Position numbers and translations under genes: made by a program
The notes under the pieces: generated by a model
Seen by the model: only the letters and a program-made list of their open reading frames with translations
Told to the model about the DNA's origin: nothing
The model's database searches: none
Shown: piece by piece, positions 42,799 to 53,422 of the stretch
Layout of the letters: every line of letters begins with the position of its first letter
Numbering within the stretch: the first letter of the stretch is position 1
Source: Collinsella sp.
GTDB lineage: Bacteria; Actinomycetota; Coriobacteriia; Coriobacteriales; Coriobacteriaceae
Length of the DNA stretch: 64,000 nucleotides
Direction: 5' to 3'
NCBI GenBank assembly: GCA_031294825.1
Contig: JAUMPM010000055.1
Location: forward strand, 17,969-81,968

Positions 42799-42952
42799 CA
42801 AAACTATGCCGGTTTACGGGGCTAAGTCACGCGCTCCCAACCATGCCGATATCCGTGAAAATAAAACCGCAGGTAGACAAGCCGTCATTTTACGGAAAAC
42901 GCGGGTATGGATGGGGGCCCTGAGCTTAGCCCCGTAAACCGGCATAGTTTTG
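42799..42952 (+). repeat. Nested palindrome family 1, copy 3
   Basis: A 154-base element with arms CAAAACTATGCCGGTTTACG and complement, an inner TCCCAACCATGCC / GGGTATGGATGGGG pair and AAAACCGCAGGTAGACAAGC in the centre. It is followed by AAATGGCA as in copy 1. The rest up to 43012 holds no gene. Confidence 0.9.
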
Positions 42953-43012
42953 AAATGGCATTAAATCGATAACAGCTATTTTGCTCTGTCGGAGCGGTTG
43001 GCCGTTGGGTAA

Positions 43013-43642
43013 TTACCCTCGCAGGTAGGCGATGGCGATCTGCGTGCGGTTGCGTAGCCCCATTTTGGCTAGGATCGAGCTGATGTGGTTGCGCACGGTG
43101 CCTTCGCCCATGTAGGCGGTGGCGGCGATCTCCTTGTTGTCGAGGCCGCGGGCGATGAGCTCGGCGACTTCGAACTCGCGGTCGGTTAGGCCGGCAAAGG
43201 CTGTGGGCCGGCGGGGCGCGTCGGCTTCGGTGCCCGCCCCATTAAAATCGATATCCTCGATCGCCTTGCCCTCGAGCACGCGTTTGCCATCCATGACCTG
43301 TGCCAACGCCGGCGGAATGGCGGCGACATCGGTCTTGATCAGGTAGCCGCGGGCGCCCAGTTTAAGCGCCGACACAATGTACTCGTCATCCGAGAATGTC
43401 GTCAGAAACACCACGCGCGCCGTGGGGTCGCGCTCAAGGATTTCGCGTGCCGCCGAAAGGCCGTCGCGTCCCGGCATCTGAATGTCGAGCAGCGCGATGT
43501 CGGGCGCGTGCTCGCTGTAGAGCGCGACCGCCTCGTCGCCATTGGCGCCGGTGCCCACCACTTCGATCTGCGGCTGGGCGCCCAGGATAATCTTGAGCGA
43601 ATCGACCACTAAGCGGTCGTCGTCGACAACGATGAGCCTCAT
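43013..43642 (-). CDS. Two-component response regulator, NarL/LuxR type
   Basis: A 209-residue regulator. The receiver (1-120) has VVDDDRLV, the phospho-acceptor D53 in IALLDIQMPG, and Lys in YLIKTD. The C-terminal LuxR HTH is LTDREFEVAELIARGLDNKE..GTVRNHISSILAKMGLRNRT. A linker of about 25 residues separates them. Its start overlaps the histidine-kinase stop by 4 bases (ATGA). The divergent ABC-2 exporter is the likely target, as in many resistance or peptide-efflux modules, though no operator can be identified. Confidence 0.93.
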   Translation of the reverse strand: MRLIVVDDDRLVVDSLKIILGAQPQIEVVGTGANGDEAVALYSEHAPDIALLDIQMPGRDGLSAAREILERDPTARVVFLTTFSDDEYIVSALKLGARGYLIKTDVAAIPPALAQVMDGKRVLEGKAIEDIDFNGAGTEADAPRRPTAFAGLTDREFEVAELIARGLDNKEIAATAYMGEGTVRNHISSILAKMGLRNRTQIAIAYLRG

Positions 43643-44784
43643 CGGTCCTCATCTCCTTGCTGTTTGGGAACGGTGGCAAACACGCGCCAGCCGCCGGCGC
43701 TGGCACGCGGGCCGGCGGTGAAGGTGCCGCCAAGCGCCTCGATGCGCTCGCGCATGGAGGCGAGCCCCATGCCCTCCGCAGCGCCGCGGCCGCTTGCTTG
43801 GACCCCGCCCGCGCCATCGTCGGTAACGACAAGCTGGTAAAACGACGGATGTTCCATGCATCGTACGGTGACGGTCTGGGCGCAAGCGTGGCGCATGGTA
43901 TTGGAGAGTGCCTCGCGCAGGACCGCTGCAAAGCAGTTGGCGACATTTGCGGGCGCATGCTCGGCCAAAACTTCAAGCTCAATCTGCGGGCCGCCGTCCG
44001 AGCGCGCGCCTTCAACAATGCGTTCGAGCTGCACGGAAAGGTCGACGGCGTTGTCGTTGAGCGCGTGGACGCTGGTGCGCACAAGCTGGAGCGCCTCGTC
44101 AACCGTGCGTTTAACGTCGGCGAAATCGGCGGCGACGCCAGGCTCGTCGGCGTGGACCACGCGTAGGGCTTCGGCCTGCAGCGAGGCGCGCGTGAGCTGG
44201 TGCCCGACGTTATCGTGGATCTCGCGCGCGATGCGGGCGCGTTCGGCGAGCGTCGCGAGCTCGACTTCGTAGTCCTGGCGGTCGGCAAGGTCGCGGTTGC
44301 GCGCTTCGAGCGCGAGGGCTCGTTCTTGCAGCCCGTCGCGGGTACGGCGCATGCGCTGTTGCTCGCGCTCCAGCTGGGCGGTACGTAGCGATAGCAAGGT
44401 GGCGGCAACCGAAAGGATGGCGGTCAGCAGGAGCGTTCGGGTGGTGAGCGCGCCGCCGCGAAGGTCCGCGACAAGCGCGCAGACAAACACGGCGCCAATC
44501 GCCAGCGCGGGCCAGATGCGTTCACGGCGCACGCGTCGCGCGATGTCATAGAGGGCGAGGGGCGCAAACGGCACAAACGGCGGTATAAAGACGGCCGCGA
44601 TGATGTAAACGTAGCTCGCGGCCTCGCTTGCACGGCGCGTGCGTTCTCCCTGTGCCACCTCGGCCAGCGAGGTGGCAATAACGCCAAGGCAAAACGCCGC
44701 GACCAGGCGAGCGTCCACAGCAAGACCCATGGCGGCCGCAATACAGCACGCCAGCACGATCGATTTGTCGAAAAGCCTGTTCAT
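43639..44784 (-). CDS. Sensor histidine kinase, HisKA_3 (NarX/DesK-like) family
   Basis: A 381-residue membrane kinase. About five hydrophobic segments occupy 8-135, followed by a coiled coil (about 136-180), the H-box ARIAREIHDNVGHQL with H190, and the ATPase core (LREALSNTMRHACA, VTDDGAGG, GMGLASMRERIEALGGTF). It has no large extracellular domain, so it may sense an intramembrane or lipid signal. The start is the ATG at complement 44784. It lies upstream of and overlaps the response regulator. Confidence 0.92.
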   Translation of the reverse strand: MNRLFDKSIVLACCIAAAMGLAVDARLVAAFCLGVIATSLAEVAQGERTRRASEAASYVYIIAAVFIPPFVPFAPLALYDIARRVRRERIWPALAIGAVFVCALVADLRGGALTTRTLLLTAILSVAATLLSLRTAQLEREQQRMRRTRDGLQERALALEARNRDLADRQDYEVELATLAERARIAREIHDNVGHQLTRASLQAEALRVVHADEPGVAADFADVKRTVDEALQLVRTSVHALNDNAVDLSVQLERIVEGARSDGGPQIELEVLAEHAPANVANCFAAVLREALSNTMRHACAQTVTVRCMEHPSFYQLVVTDDGAGGVQASGRGAAEGMGLASMRERIEALGGTFTAGPRASAGGWRVFATVPKQQGDEDR

Positions 44785-44981
44785 ACGGGTATTGTACGCG
44801 AAGCCGCGCGTGGTGGAGGGACCGCCTGCGCAACCGTGACATTCCTCCCACGCGGCAAAGCGGGGACGTCGGCAGGCCGCACGGCCAAGCTCCGCACTCG
44901 TGACAAAGCTCACTGGTGCGCGCCGCTCGCTCCTGCGATGATGCAATCGTACCGGGCCGCAATCAACAGAAGGGCCGCCTC

Positions 44982-45920
44982 ATGACAGACATCGTCCACG
45001 TCGAAAACCTCGTCAAGCGCTACGACGACCTTATCGCGCTCGACCACTTTAGCCTGAGCATCGCCCCCGGCGAGATCTTTGGCCTGCTGGGCCCCAACGG
45101 CTCGGGCAAGACCACGTCCATCAACTGCATTTTGCAGCTGCTTGCCTACGACAAAGGCACCATCGAGCTGTTCGGCGAACCCATGACGCCCGCCCGCTAC
45201 GACCTCAAGCGCCGCATCGGCGTGGTGCCGCAGCAGGTGGCGGTATTCGATGAGCTTACGGTGCGCGAGAACATCGACTATTTCTGCAGCCTTTACATCA
45301 ACGACCGCAAGCGCCGCCGCGCGCTGGTGGACGAGGCGATCGACTTTGTCGGGCTGGGCGACTTTACCAAGTTTCGCCCCGGCAAGCTCTCGGGCGGCCT
45401 GGCGCGTCGCCTCAACATCGCCTGCGGTATCGCGCACAAGCCCGAGCTCATCTTCTTTGACGAGCCCACGGTGGCGGTCGACCCGCAGAGCCGCAACGCC
45501 ATCCTGGAGGGCATCTGCCGCCTGCGCGACGAGGGCGCCACGGTGGTGTATACCAGCCATTACATGGAGGAAGTCGAGCAGATTTGCAGCCGCATCATGA
45601 TCATGGACGGCGGACGTGTGCTGGCGCAGGGCACCAATGACGAGCTCAAACGCATGATTCAAATGGGCGAGCGCGTGACTGTCGAGGTCAGCGCCGTAGA
45701 GACCGCCACGGTCGAGCGGCTGCGCGCCCTCGAGCACGTGCTTTCGGTTGAGTTGTCCGGCGGCGAGCTCGTCTGCACCTGCGAAGCGAGCCCGCACAAT
45801 TTGGTCGACATCCTCGACACGCTGCGCGCCGCCGATGTGGCGCTCGGCCGCGTGTGGAGCGAGCCGCCGACCCTCAACGACGTGTTCCGCGAGATCACCG
45901 GCCGCGAGCTGCGCGACTAG
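44982..45920 (+). CDS. ABC-2 exporter ATP-binding protein
   Basis: A 312-residue ATPase with GLLGPNGSGKTTSINCILQL (Walker A), VVPQQVAVFDELTVRENIDY, the signature LSGGLARRLNIACGIAHKPE and FFDEPTVAVDPQSR, then YTSHYMEEVEQICSRIMIMD. The C-terminal 80 residues follow the DrrA/CcmA-like pattern. The start at 44982 has AGAAGGGC upstream. It is divergent from the two-component genes (about 200 bases between starts) and precedes two membrane subunits, giving a complete exporter. Confidence 0.92.
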   Translation: MTDIVHVENLVKRYDDLIALDHFSLSIAPGEIFGLLGPNGSGKTTSINCILQLLAYDKGTIELFGEPMTPARYDLKRRIGVVPQQVAVFDELTVRENIDYFCSLYINDRKRRRALVDEAIDFVGLGDFTKFRPGKLSGGLARRLNIACGIAHKPELIFFDEPTVAVDPQSRNAILEGICRLRDEGATVVYTSHYMEEVEQICSRIMIMDGGRVLAQGTNDELKRMIQMGERVTVEVSAVETATVERLRALEHVLSVELSGGELVCTCEASPHNLVDILDTLRAADVALGRVWSEPPTLNDVFREITGRELRD

Positions 45921-45929
45921 GGGGCAGCC

Positions 45930-47117
45930 ATGTTCAACACCATTATCATCACGGTCAAAACGCTGCTGCGCCGGCCGAGCACGTGGGTCTGGGGCGCCCT
46001 CTTTCCCATCGCGCTTTCCACGATGTTCATGTTTATGTTTGCGAACCTGAGCTCCGACGGCACGGTCGACCCGGTGCCGGTTGCCGTCGTGGCGGACAAG
46101 GTCTGGGACGCTTCGACCTTTAAGGATGTGGCGACGTCGCTTGCCAAGGAAGGCGACGACCAGCTGCTCGAGATCCACGAGCTCGACGACGCAGCCGATG
46201 CGAACCGTGCGCTCAAGGCCGGTGAGGTCGCGGGTATCTATACGGTCGACGCTGCGGGCACGCCCAAGCTCACACTGCTATCGAGCTACGACAGCTCGCG
46301 CGCATCATCGGTGCTCACCGATCGCAGCATCCTGGAGACGGTGGCAAGCTCGTATACACAAAATGCCGAGCTCATGTCCCAGATTGCCCAGGACAACCCG
46401 GCGGCGCTCGCCGACCCCGAGGCGGTTGCGCGCGCCCTGTCGCTCGAGGGCGGCACCCGCCGCGTAAGCCTGACACGCACCACACCCGACGGCACGGTCA
46501 TCTACTATTACGCGCTCTTTGGCCTGGTCGCGATGATGTCTGCCGAGTTTGCCGCCTTGAGCGTCATCGACCTGCAGCCCAATCTGTCGGGTCTTGGCGC
46601 GCGTCGCTGCGTGGGCGGTCTTTCCAAAACGGCGTCGCTGGCCGGTATCTTTGTGGGCTCGTGGCTGGTCTCCTTTGCCTCGATGGCGATCGCGATCGGC
46701 TACGTGCGTCTGGTCGTGGGCGTCGACTTTGGCGGGCGCGAGGGGCTGTGTTTGGTGGGCGGCGCCGCTTCCGCGCTTGCCGCCACGGGCTTGGGACTCT
46801 TTGTGGGCACGCTTCCCGTTAAGGGCGGCAAGGCGTCCAAGTCTGGCATCCTCACGGGCTTTGCCACTACGTGCGCCCTGTTCGCCGGCCTCTACGGCGA
46901 GCCAGCGATGGCGCTTGCCGACGACGTCGCCCGCGCCTGCCCGGCTGAGTGCTGGCTCAACCCCGTCAAGCTTATCTGCGACATGTTCAACCGCCTGTAT
47001 TTCTTTGAAGACTTGGGGCCTTTTGCCGTTCGCGCGGGCGCGCTGGTCCTCATGACGCTGGTGTTTGTTGCCGCCGCCACGCTGATTTTTGGAAGGAGCC
47101 ACTATGAGCACCTTTAA
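45930..47117 (+). CDS. ABC-2 type membrane subunit 1
   Basis: A 395-residue permease of the ABC-2/YhgE-like type: one N-terminal helix (TWVWGALFPIALSTMFMFMF), a large extracytoplasmic domain (about 40-190), then five or six helices starting VIYYYALFGLVAMMSAEFAA. It starts 9 bases after the ATPase stop and overlaps the next gene by 14 bases. Substrate unknown; drugs, peptides or lipids are typical. Confidence 0.87.
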   Translation: MFNTIIITVKTLLRRPSTWVWGALFPIALSTMFMFMFANLSSDGTVDPVPVAVVADKVWDASTFKDVATSLAKEGDDQLLEIHELDDAADANRALKAGEVAGIYTVDAAGTPKLTLLSSYDSSRASSVLTDRSILETVASSYTQNAELMSQIAQDNPAALADPEAVARALSLEGGTRRVSLTRTTPDGTVIYYYALFGLVAMMSAEFAALSVIDLQPNLSGLGARRCVGGLSKTASLAGIFVGSWLVSFASMAIAIGYVRLVVGVDFGGREGLCLVGGAASALAATGLGLFVGTLPVKGGKASKSGILTGFATTCALFAGLYGEPAMALADDVARACPAECWLNPVKLICDMFNRLYFFEDLGPFAVRAGALVLMTLVFVAAATLIFGRSHYEHL

Positions 47118-48309
47118 GACCGCGCTTCGCATGGCGCTGGCGCACCCGTTCTACCTGCTCATCTATACGGTGTTCATTTCGCTGATGGGCGTATTCATCG
47201 CGGCATCCGTGAGCTGGAACTCGTCGCAGCTCACCGAGTACAAGCCCTACGACGCCAACGTGATCGTGGTCGACCGCGATGGCAGTGATCTTTCACTTGC
47301 GCTCACCAAGCACCTAGGTTCGCGGTTTGACCTGGTCACGGGCGTCGGCGATGACACGTACGACCTTGCGGACGCGCTCTCCAAGAGCAACAGCGCCAAG
47401 GGCAGCGCCGACTGCGTGTTCTTTATCCCGGAGGGGTTCGAGGACGACCTGGTCGCGGCTGCCCGCGCGGGGGAGTCCCTGCCCAAGCTCGATGTGACCT
47501 ACGGTGCCGGCACCATGGCGGCGGCGCTTTCGTCTGCCGAGGCTTCGCGCTGGATCTCGCTCGCGGGCGCTGCGGCGGCGCTTGAGCCCGCTGCTTCTAA
47601 CGGCGACGTTGCCAAGGCTGCCGAACACGCGGCCACCGAGCGTGCCGAGGTCGAGATCGAGCAGGTCAAGGTCGACTCGACTGCCGCCGCCACGCTCGAG
47701 TCGTACTTCAACTTTGGCGCGTACGCGATCATCTCGTCGGTCATCGTGTCGGTGGGACTGGTGTTCTCGGGCATGAACGAGCCCGAGCGTGTGCGCCGCA
47801 TGGAGGCCGGCCCGGTCTCCGAGCGCCAGCGCTCGCTTGCCGTGTTTGCGGCCGCCGCCGTGCTCACCGTCTGCATCTGGTTTGTGTCGAGCATGATGGG
47901 CGTCGTGGGCTTTGCCGGCGCGGTTGCCGAGGTCGGCGTGGGTCGTGTGTGCCTGGCGCTGTCGGCGACGTTTGCCCTGGCGTGCACGCCTCTGGCCGTT
48001 GGCTTTGCGCTGTCGAGCCTGGGTGCGCGCGAGGAGCTGCTTAACGGTGTGGGCAACCTGCTCGGCATGCTCATGACGTTTTTGGGCGGCGCTTGGATGC
48101 CGCTGTCGCTGATGGGCTCGGCCGTGCAGACGGTGGCGCACTTTGTGCCGACGTATTGGGTGAACGACGCGATTGGCAAGGCGCTCGCTTCGGATCTGAC
48201 GTCCACCGTGTTGGGTGACATCGCCTGCGACCTGGGCGTCACCGTGCTCTTCGCCGCCGCCATTGCCGCCGTAGGCCTGGCCCTCTCACGCGCCAAATCC
48301 CGCGCCTAG
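47104..48309 (+). CDS. ABC-2 type membrane subunit 2
   Basis: A 401-residue paralogue with the same plan: N-terminal helix (LAHPFYLLIYTVFISLMGVF), an extracytoplasmic domain including an Ala-rich stretch, and a C-terminal six-helix region (FNFGAYAIISSVIVSVGLVF, FLGGAWMPLSLMG). The ATG at 47104 lies inside the end of the previous gene with GGAAGGAGCC upstream. The pair likely forms a heterodimeric pore. Confidence 0.87.
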   Translation: MSTFKTALRMALAHPFYLLIYTVFISLMGVFIAASVSWNSSQLTEYKPYDANVIVVDRDGSDLSLALTKHLGSRFDLVTGVGDDTYDLADALSKSNSAKGSADCVFFIPEGFEDDLVAAARAGESLPKLDVTYGAGTMAAALSSAEASRWISLAGAAAALEPAASNGDVAKAAEHAATERAEVEIEQVKVDSTAAATLESYFNFGAYAIISSVIVSVGLVFSGMNEPERVRRMEAGPVSERQRSLAVFAAAAVLTVCIWFVSSMMGVVGFAGAVAEVGVGRVCLALSATFALACTPLAVGFALSSLGAREELLNGVGNLLGMLMTFLGGAWMPLSLMGSAVQTVAHFVPTYWVNDAIGKALASDLTSTVLGDIACDLGVTVLFAAAIAAVGLALSRAKSRA

Positions 48310-48402
48310 TCTGAAATAAATCCCAAGCCTCGCTCCAAAATAGTTCGCCAAGGTTTACTATTACCCTATTAAAGTAGCAACAGGCTAACAATGGGGGATG
48401 CC

Positions 48403-49116
<714 letters not shown>

Positions 49117-49124
49117 GCGGCGCC

Positions 49125-51791
49125 ATGACACCTCTCGCAAAACGTCTCCCGCGCGAGCTGCGCCGCAATATCGGCAAGTACCTAGGCATCTTTTTGCTTA
49201 TGTGCGGAAGCATCGCCCTTACCTCGGGCTTTTTGCTCGCAGCACATTCCATCGGCAGCCTTATCGACGACATGCGCGATGCGTACACGATTGAGGACGG
49301 CCGCGTGACCACCTCCTTCGAGGCTACCGACGATCAGCTCAAAGCCGCCGAGGATGCGGCCGAGGACGTCGGGGGCGTCACACTCTACAAGAACTTCTCC
49401 ATCGATGCCATCATCAAAAAGGCGTCCGGCGACGACGGCACCAAGCGCACCCTGCGCACCTACGCGCACCGTACCAAAGTCGATATCGCGTCCTACTGCG
49501 AAGGCAAGCAGCCCAAGGCGGACGACGAAGTAGCCATCGACCGCGTCTTTGCCACCAACAACGACCTTGCTGTGGGCGATAAGGTCGAGCTCGAGGGCCG
49601 CACCTACACCATCTGCGGCATCATGACCCAGCCCGATAGCCAGGCGCTGTTCCTCAACAATTCGGACTTTACGGTGAACACCATCACGTACGGCGTGGCC
49701 GAGGTCACCGATGGCGGCTTTGCCGCGCTCGAAGATGCCGGCGGCGCACCCGCCTACACCTACTCCTTCACCTTTACCGATCGCGATCTCTCCACCGCAG
49801 ACCGCATCGACGCCGAGCAAGATATGGTCGAGGCGCTGACCGATGCCGATGCGCGCGTGGACGATCTGGTCGATGCCGATTCCAACCAGGGCATTGGCTA
49901 CGCGCGCGACGATGTGGACGGCGACTCCATGATGTGGACGACGTTGCTCGACATTATCATCGTGATCATGGCGTTCGTTTTTGTGGTCCTTACCGACGCA
50001 ACCATCGAGGAGGAGAGCGCCATCATCGGCACGCTGCTCGCCAGCGGCTATCGTCGACGCGAGATCGTGCTGCACTACCTTGCGCTTCCCGCCATCGTGG
50101 GCGTGGTCGCGGCGCTTTTGGGCACTGCGCTCGGCGTTGTGATCTTTACCGAGCCCATGCGCAGTCTCTATTACGGTTCGTACAGCCTGCCGCCCTTCCA
50201 GGTGTACTGGAGCTGGGAGATCTTTGTGAAGTGCGCCGTGGTTCCCGCCGCCGCGCTCATTCTCATCACGCTGGTGGGCCTGGTCCGCAAGATGGGCAAG
50301 ACGCCGCTGCAGTTTCTTCGTCACGAGGCGAGCGGCAAGTCGGGCACCAAGCGCGGCCTGCAGCTGCCGGAGCGCATGGGCTTTGTCTCGCGCTTCCGCC
50401 TGCGCATCTTCCTGCGTAATCTGGGCAACTTCGCCACGCTTTTCGTGGGCATTGCGTTTGCCTCGCTGCTACTGCTCTTTGGCCTGGCGATTCTGCCCAC
50501 GATGACGCACTACGCGGACAACCTCGAGACAAGCCTGGTCGCCGAGCACCAGTACACGCTCAAGGCCCCGCTGGAACTCGAGGGCACCGCCGAGGAGCGC
50601 GAGCAGTGGTCGGCACTCGAGCGTTTGCAGTCGGTTGACGGCGCACTGCTTTCTGCCGCTCAGGATGCCGATGACGAGCTTGACGACGCGGCCGATGCAG
50701 CGCAGGCGGCAGCCGATGCCGCGACCAGCGCTCCGTCTGCCGAGAGCCTGGCCGCGGCGCAGGACGCGCTCGCCAAGGTCCAGGACAAGAAGGATGCGCT
50801 TTATGCGCGCCTCGATGACCTTGCCGATGCCCTCGGCTGCGACCGCGACGAGGCTATCGACCTGATCGACAAAGCCTCTAAGATCGACACCGACAACGAC
50901 GACATTCACCCGGTCAACACGATCGACAACGGTGCAGGCACAATCGCGAAGGCCGAGAAATACGCCGTCTACCAGCTGCAATACGACCGCGGCGATGGAA
51001 ATGGGCAGGAGACGATTTCCGTCTACGGCATCTCGCCCGATTCGCGCTATTGGAAAGACCTCAACGTTGGCGATGGGCGCGTCGTCTTTGGCAGCGGCCT
51101 GCTCGACAAGTTTGGCTGGAGCGAGGGCCAGAAGGTCACGCTCAGCGACAAGTACGAGGGCAAGGACTATTCGCTGGAGTACACGGGCAAGGACGCCACC
51201 TGGGGCTCCAAGTCGGACATGAATATCTATATGAGTATCGACGACTTTAACGAGCTGTTCGACAACGACGCCGCCTACTTTAACGGCTATGTGAGCGACG
51301 AGAAGCTCGACCTCGATGCCCGTTACTTTGCCGGCGACACCACGCCCGACGACATGCGCGCCGTGGGCGACCAGTTCATCGGCATGATGAGCAAAATGAT
51401 CGGAATGATGATCGGGCTCGCGGTGTTTATCTTCCTGCTGTTTATGTACCTGCTGACCAAGGCTGTGATCGACCATAGTGCCCGTTCGATCAGCTACATG
51501 AAAGTCTTTGGCTATCGCGATAGCGAGATCTCGCATCTGTACATCCGCTCAATCACGCTGTGCGTGGCGGCGTCGCTCGTGCTGAGCCTGCCGGTCATTA
51601 TTGGCTCGCTCACGGCCATCTTCCGCTCGATGCTGCTCGCCTACAACGGCAATATCGAGATCTACGTGCCCGCTTGGTCCATGGTTGCATGCGTCGGCAT
51701 TGGCTTTGCGACCTACCTGGTCGTGGCGCTGCTGCACACGCGCTCCATCAAACGTGTGGGCCTGGCCGAAGCTCTCAAGGTGCAGGAGTAG
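49125..51791 (+). CDS. FtsX-like ABC transporter permease with large extracytoplasmic domains
   Basis: An 888-residue membrane protein. A first helix near 20-40 (GIFLLMCGSIALTSGFLLAA), an extracytoplasmic domain (about 45-265), three helices (about 275-400: MWTTLLDIIIVIMAFVFVVL), a second large domain with an Ala/Asp-rich coiled coil (about 505-575), then three closing helices (about 760-880). This is the duplicated FtsX/MacB_PCD plan found in mechanotransmitting ABC systems. No lipoprotein or regulator is adjacent. Possible roles are peptide or lipid handling at the membrane. Confidence 0.9.
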   Translation: MTPLAKRLPRELRRNIGKYLGIFLLMCGSIALTSGFLLAAHSIGSLIDDMRDAYTIEDGRVTTSFEATDDQLKAAEDAAEDVGGVTLYKNFSIDAIIKKASGDDGTKRTLRTYAHRTKVDIASYCEGKQPKADDEVAIDRVFATNNDLAVGDKVELEGRTYTICGIMTQPDSQALFLNNSDFTVNTITYGVAEVTDGGFAALEDAGGAPAYTYSFTFTDRDLSTADRIDAEQDMVEALTDADARVDDLVDADSNQGIGYARDDVDGDSMMWTTLLDIIIVIMAFVFVVLTDATIEEESAIIGTLLASGYRRREIVLHYLALPAIVGVVAALLGTALGVVIFTEPMRSLYYGSYSLPPFQVYWSWEIFVKCAVVPAAALILITLVGLVRKMGKTPLQFLRHEASGKSGTKRGLQLPERMGFVSRFRLRIFLRNLGNFATLFVGIAFASLLLLFGLAILPTMTHYADNLETSLVAEHQYTLKAPLELEGTAEEREQWSALERLQSVDGALLSAAQDADDELDDAADAAQAAADAATSAPSAESLAAAQDALAKVQDKKDALYARLDDLADALGCDRDEAIDLIDKASKIDTDNDDIHPVNTIDNGAGTIAKAEKYAVYQLQYDRGDGNGQETISVYGISPDSRYWKDLNVGDGRVVFGSGLLDKFGWSEGQKVTLSDKYEGKDYSLEYTGKDATWGSKSDMNIYMSIDDFNELFDNDAAYFNGYVSDEKLDLDARYFAGDTTPDDMRAVGDQFIGMMSKMIGMMIGLAVFIFLLFMYLLTKAVIDHSARSISYMKVFGYRDSEISHLYIRSITLCVAASLVLSLPVIIGSLTAIFRSMLLAYNGNIEIYVPAWSMVACVGIGFATYLVVALLHTRSIKRVGLAEALKVQE

Positions 51792-51792
51792 T

Positions 51793-51968
51793 CATCGGGG
51801 ACAGTCTTAAACGACTAGTCATCGGGGACAGTCTTTGCTGACTTGCCGGCTCGCCGGCCGGCTGGAAAGGACTGTCCCTAGCTGCCGGCACTTGGGGACT
51901 GTCCCCAACTGCCGGGTGGCGAAAGAGTGTCCCCTGCGACTACTCATTTAAGAACATCCCCAATGACT
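51793..51968. repeat. Cluster of GGGGACAG/CTGTCCCC palindromic repeats
   Basis: Tandem units TCATCGGGGACAGTCTTAAA and TCATCGGGGACAGTCTTTGC, then GGACTGTCCCTAGCTGCCGG, CACTTGGGGACTGTCCCCAA and a closing CTACTCATTTAAGAACATCC..GACTAGG. It lies between the FtsX stop and the DUF362 gene and is the densest block of this family in the window. Confidence 0.85.
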
Positions 51969-52052
51969 AGGTGCCGTACTTGACTTTAACTCTGCTTTAA
52001 CTGGTACCATCCTCTATGTCTGTAACGCCATATAGACCGAGGGGATAGATCT

Positions 52053-53258
52053 ATGACCGCAACTGCACCCGCAGCACCCGCTAAGGTGTACTTCACCAAC
52101 CTGCGCACGCATGCTCGCGAGAGCCAGCTCGACAAGCTCAAGCGCCTCATCCGTCACGCCGGAATTGAGCAGATCGACTTTGAGAACAAGTTCGTCGCCA
52201 TCAAGATTCACTTTGGCGAGCTGGGCAACCTGAGCTTTTTGCGCCCCAACTACGCCCGCGCCGTCGCGGACGTCGTGAAGGAGCTGGGCGGCAAGCCCTT
52301 CCTCACCGACTGCAATACGCTCTATGTCGGTAGCCGCAAAAACGCGCTCGAGCACATCGATACCGCCTACCAGAACGGCTTTACCCCGTATGCTACGGGT
52401 TGCCAGATCATCATTGCCGACGGCCTCAAGGGCACCGACGAGGCACTCGTTCCGGTCGAGGGCGGCGAGTACGTGCACGAGGCCAAGATCGGTCAGGCGC
52501 TCATGGATGCCGATATCGTGATCAGCCTCACCCACTTTAAGGGTCATGAGCAGGCCGGTTTTGGCGGCGCCATGAAGAACCTGGGCATGGGAGGCGGCAG
52601 CCGTGCCGGCAAGATGGAGCAGCATGCCGCCGGCAAGCCGAACGTCTCGACCGAGCACTGCGTTGGCTGCCGTGCCTGCGAAAAGATCTGCGCGCACGAC
52701 GCTATCTCGTTCGACGACACCCGCGAGCGCGAGCTTGCCAGCGGCGCTACTCGCACGGTGCACGTGGCCACCATCGACCACGATCGCTGCGTGGGCTGCG
52801 GACGCTGCATTGCGGCATGCAACCAGGACTGCATCAAGCCCGGCTATGAGGCCGCGGCAGACGTGCTCAACTGCAAGATCGCCGAGTACACCAAGGCCGT
52901 TGTCGACGGCCGCCCGAGCTTCCACATCTCGCTCGCCATGGATATCAGCCCCAACTGCGATTGCCATCCCGAAAACGACACGCCTATCGTCAACGATATC
53001 GGCATGTTCGCGAGCTTCGACCCGGTCGCCATCGACCAGGCCTGCGCCGATGCCGTCATGGCATCCGAGCCGCTGCCCAACACCGAGCTCACCGATAGCG
53101 CGGCCAAGATGGAGCACAATCACGAGCATCTGGAGGGCGAGCAGGCGCGTGATCCCTTCTGCATCACTCATCCCGACACCGACTGGCGCGCGTGCATCGC
53201 GCACGCCGAAAAGATCGGCCTGGGCACGAGCGAGTACGAGCTCATCGAGGTCAAGTAG
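52053..53258 (+). CDS. DUF362 iron-sulfur protein with two [4Fe-4S] clusters
   Basis: A 401-residue cytosolic protein. The DUF362 region has VAIKIHFGELGNLSFLRPNY, FLTDCNTLY and ISLTHFKGHEQAGFGGAMKN. Two ferredoxin motifs follow (CVGCRACEKICAHDAI and CVGCGRCIAACNQDCI), then a second DUF362 part with NCDCHPENDTPIVNDIGMFA and FDPVAIDQACADAV. The family is widespread in anaerobes and uncharacterised, with a presumed redox role. The ATG at 52053 is preceded by GAGGGGATAGATCT. Confidence 0.88.
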   Translation: MTATAPAAPAKVYFTNLRTHARESQLDKLKRLIRHAGIEQIDFENKFVAIKIHFGELGNLSFLRPNYARAVADVVKELGGKPFLTDCNTLYVGSRKNALEHIDTAYQNGFTPYATGCQIIIADGLKGTDEALVPVEGGEYVHEAKIGQALMDADIVISLTHFKGHEQAGFGGAMKNLGMGGGSRAGKMEQHAAGKPNVSTEHCVGCRACEKICAHDAISFDDTRERELASGATRTVHVATIDHDRCVGCGRCIAACNQDCIKPGYEAAADVLNCKIAEYTKAVVDGRPSFHISLAMDISPNCDCHPENDTPIVNDIGMFASFDPVAIDQACADAVMASEPLPNTELTDSAAKMEHNHEHLEGEQARDPFCITHPDTDWRACIAHAEKIGLGTSEYELIEVK

Positions 53259-53305
53259 CGTCTAACTATTGGACAAAATAAGCGCCTTTGTAGCGTAAGT
53301 TGAGC

Positions 53306-53344
53306 AAAAGCCGCCCACGAGCACAACGCTCGCGGGCGGCTTTT
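53306..53344. terminator. Bidirectional terminator
   Basis: AAAAGCCGCCCACGAGC and GCTCGCGGGCGGCTTTT around ACAAC. A-run before and T-run after; it serves the convergent DUF362 and hydrolase genes. Confidence 0.9.
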
Positions 53345-53422
53345 CGGAAGTGCGGTGAAAAAACGAATACCGCCGACCGCAAACCGATTTTTGGCAACAA
53401 AACCCCAGACGTTGCTTTTTGC

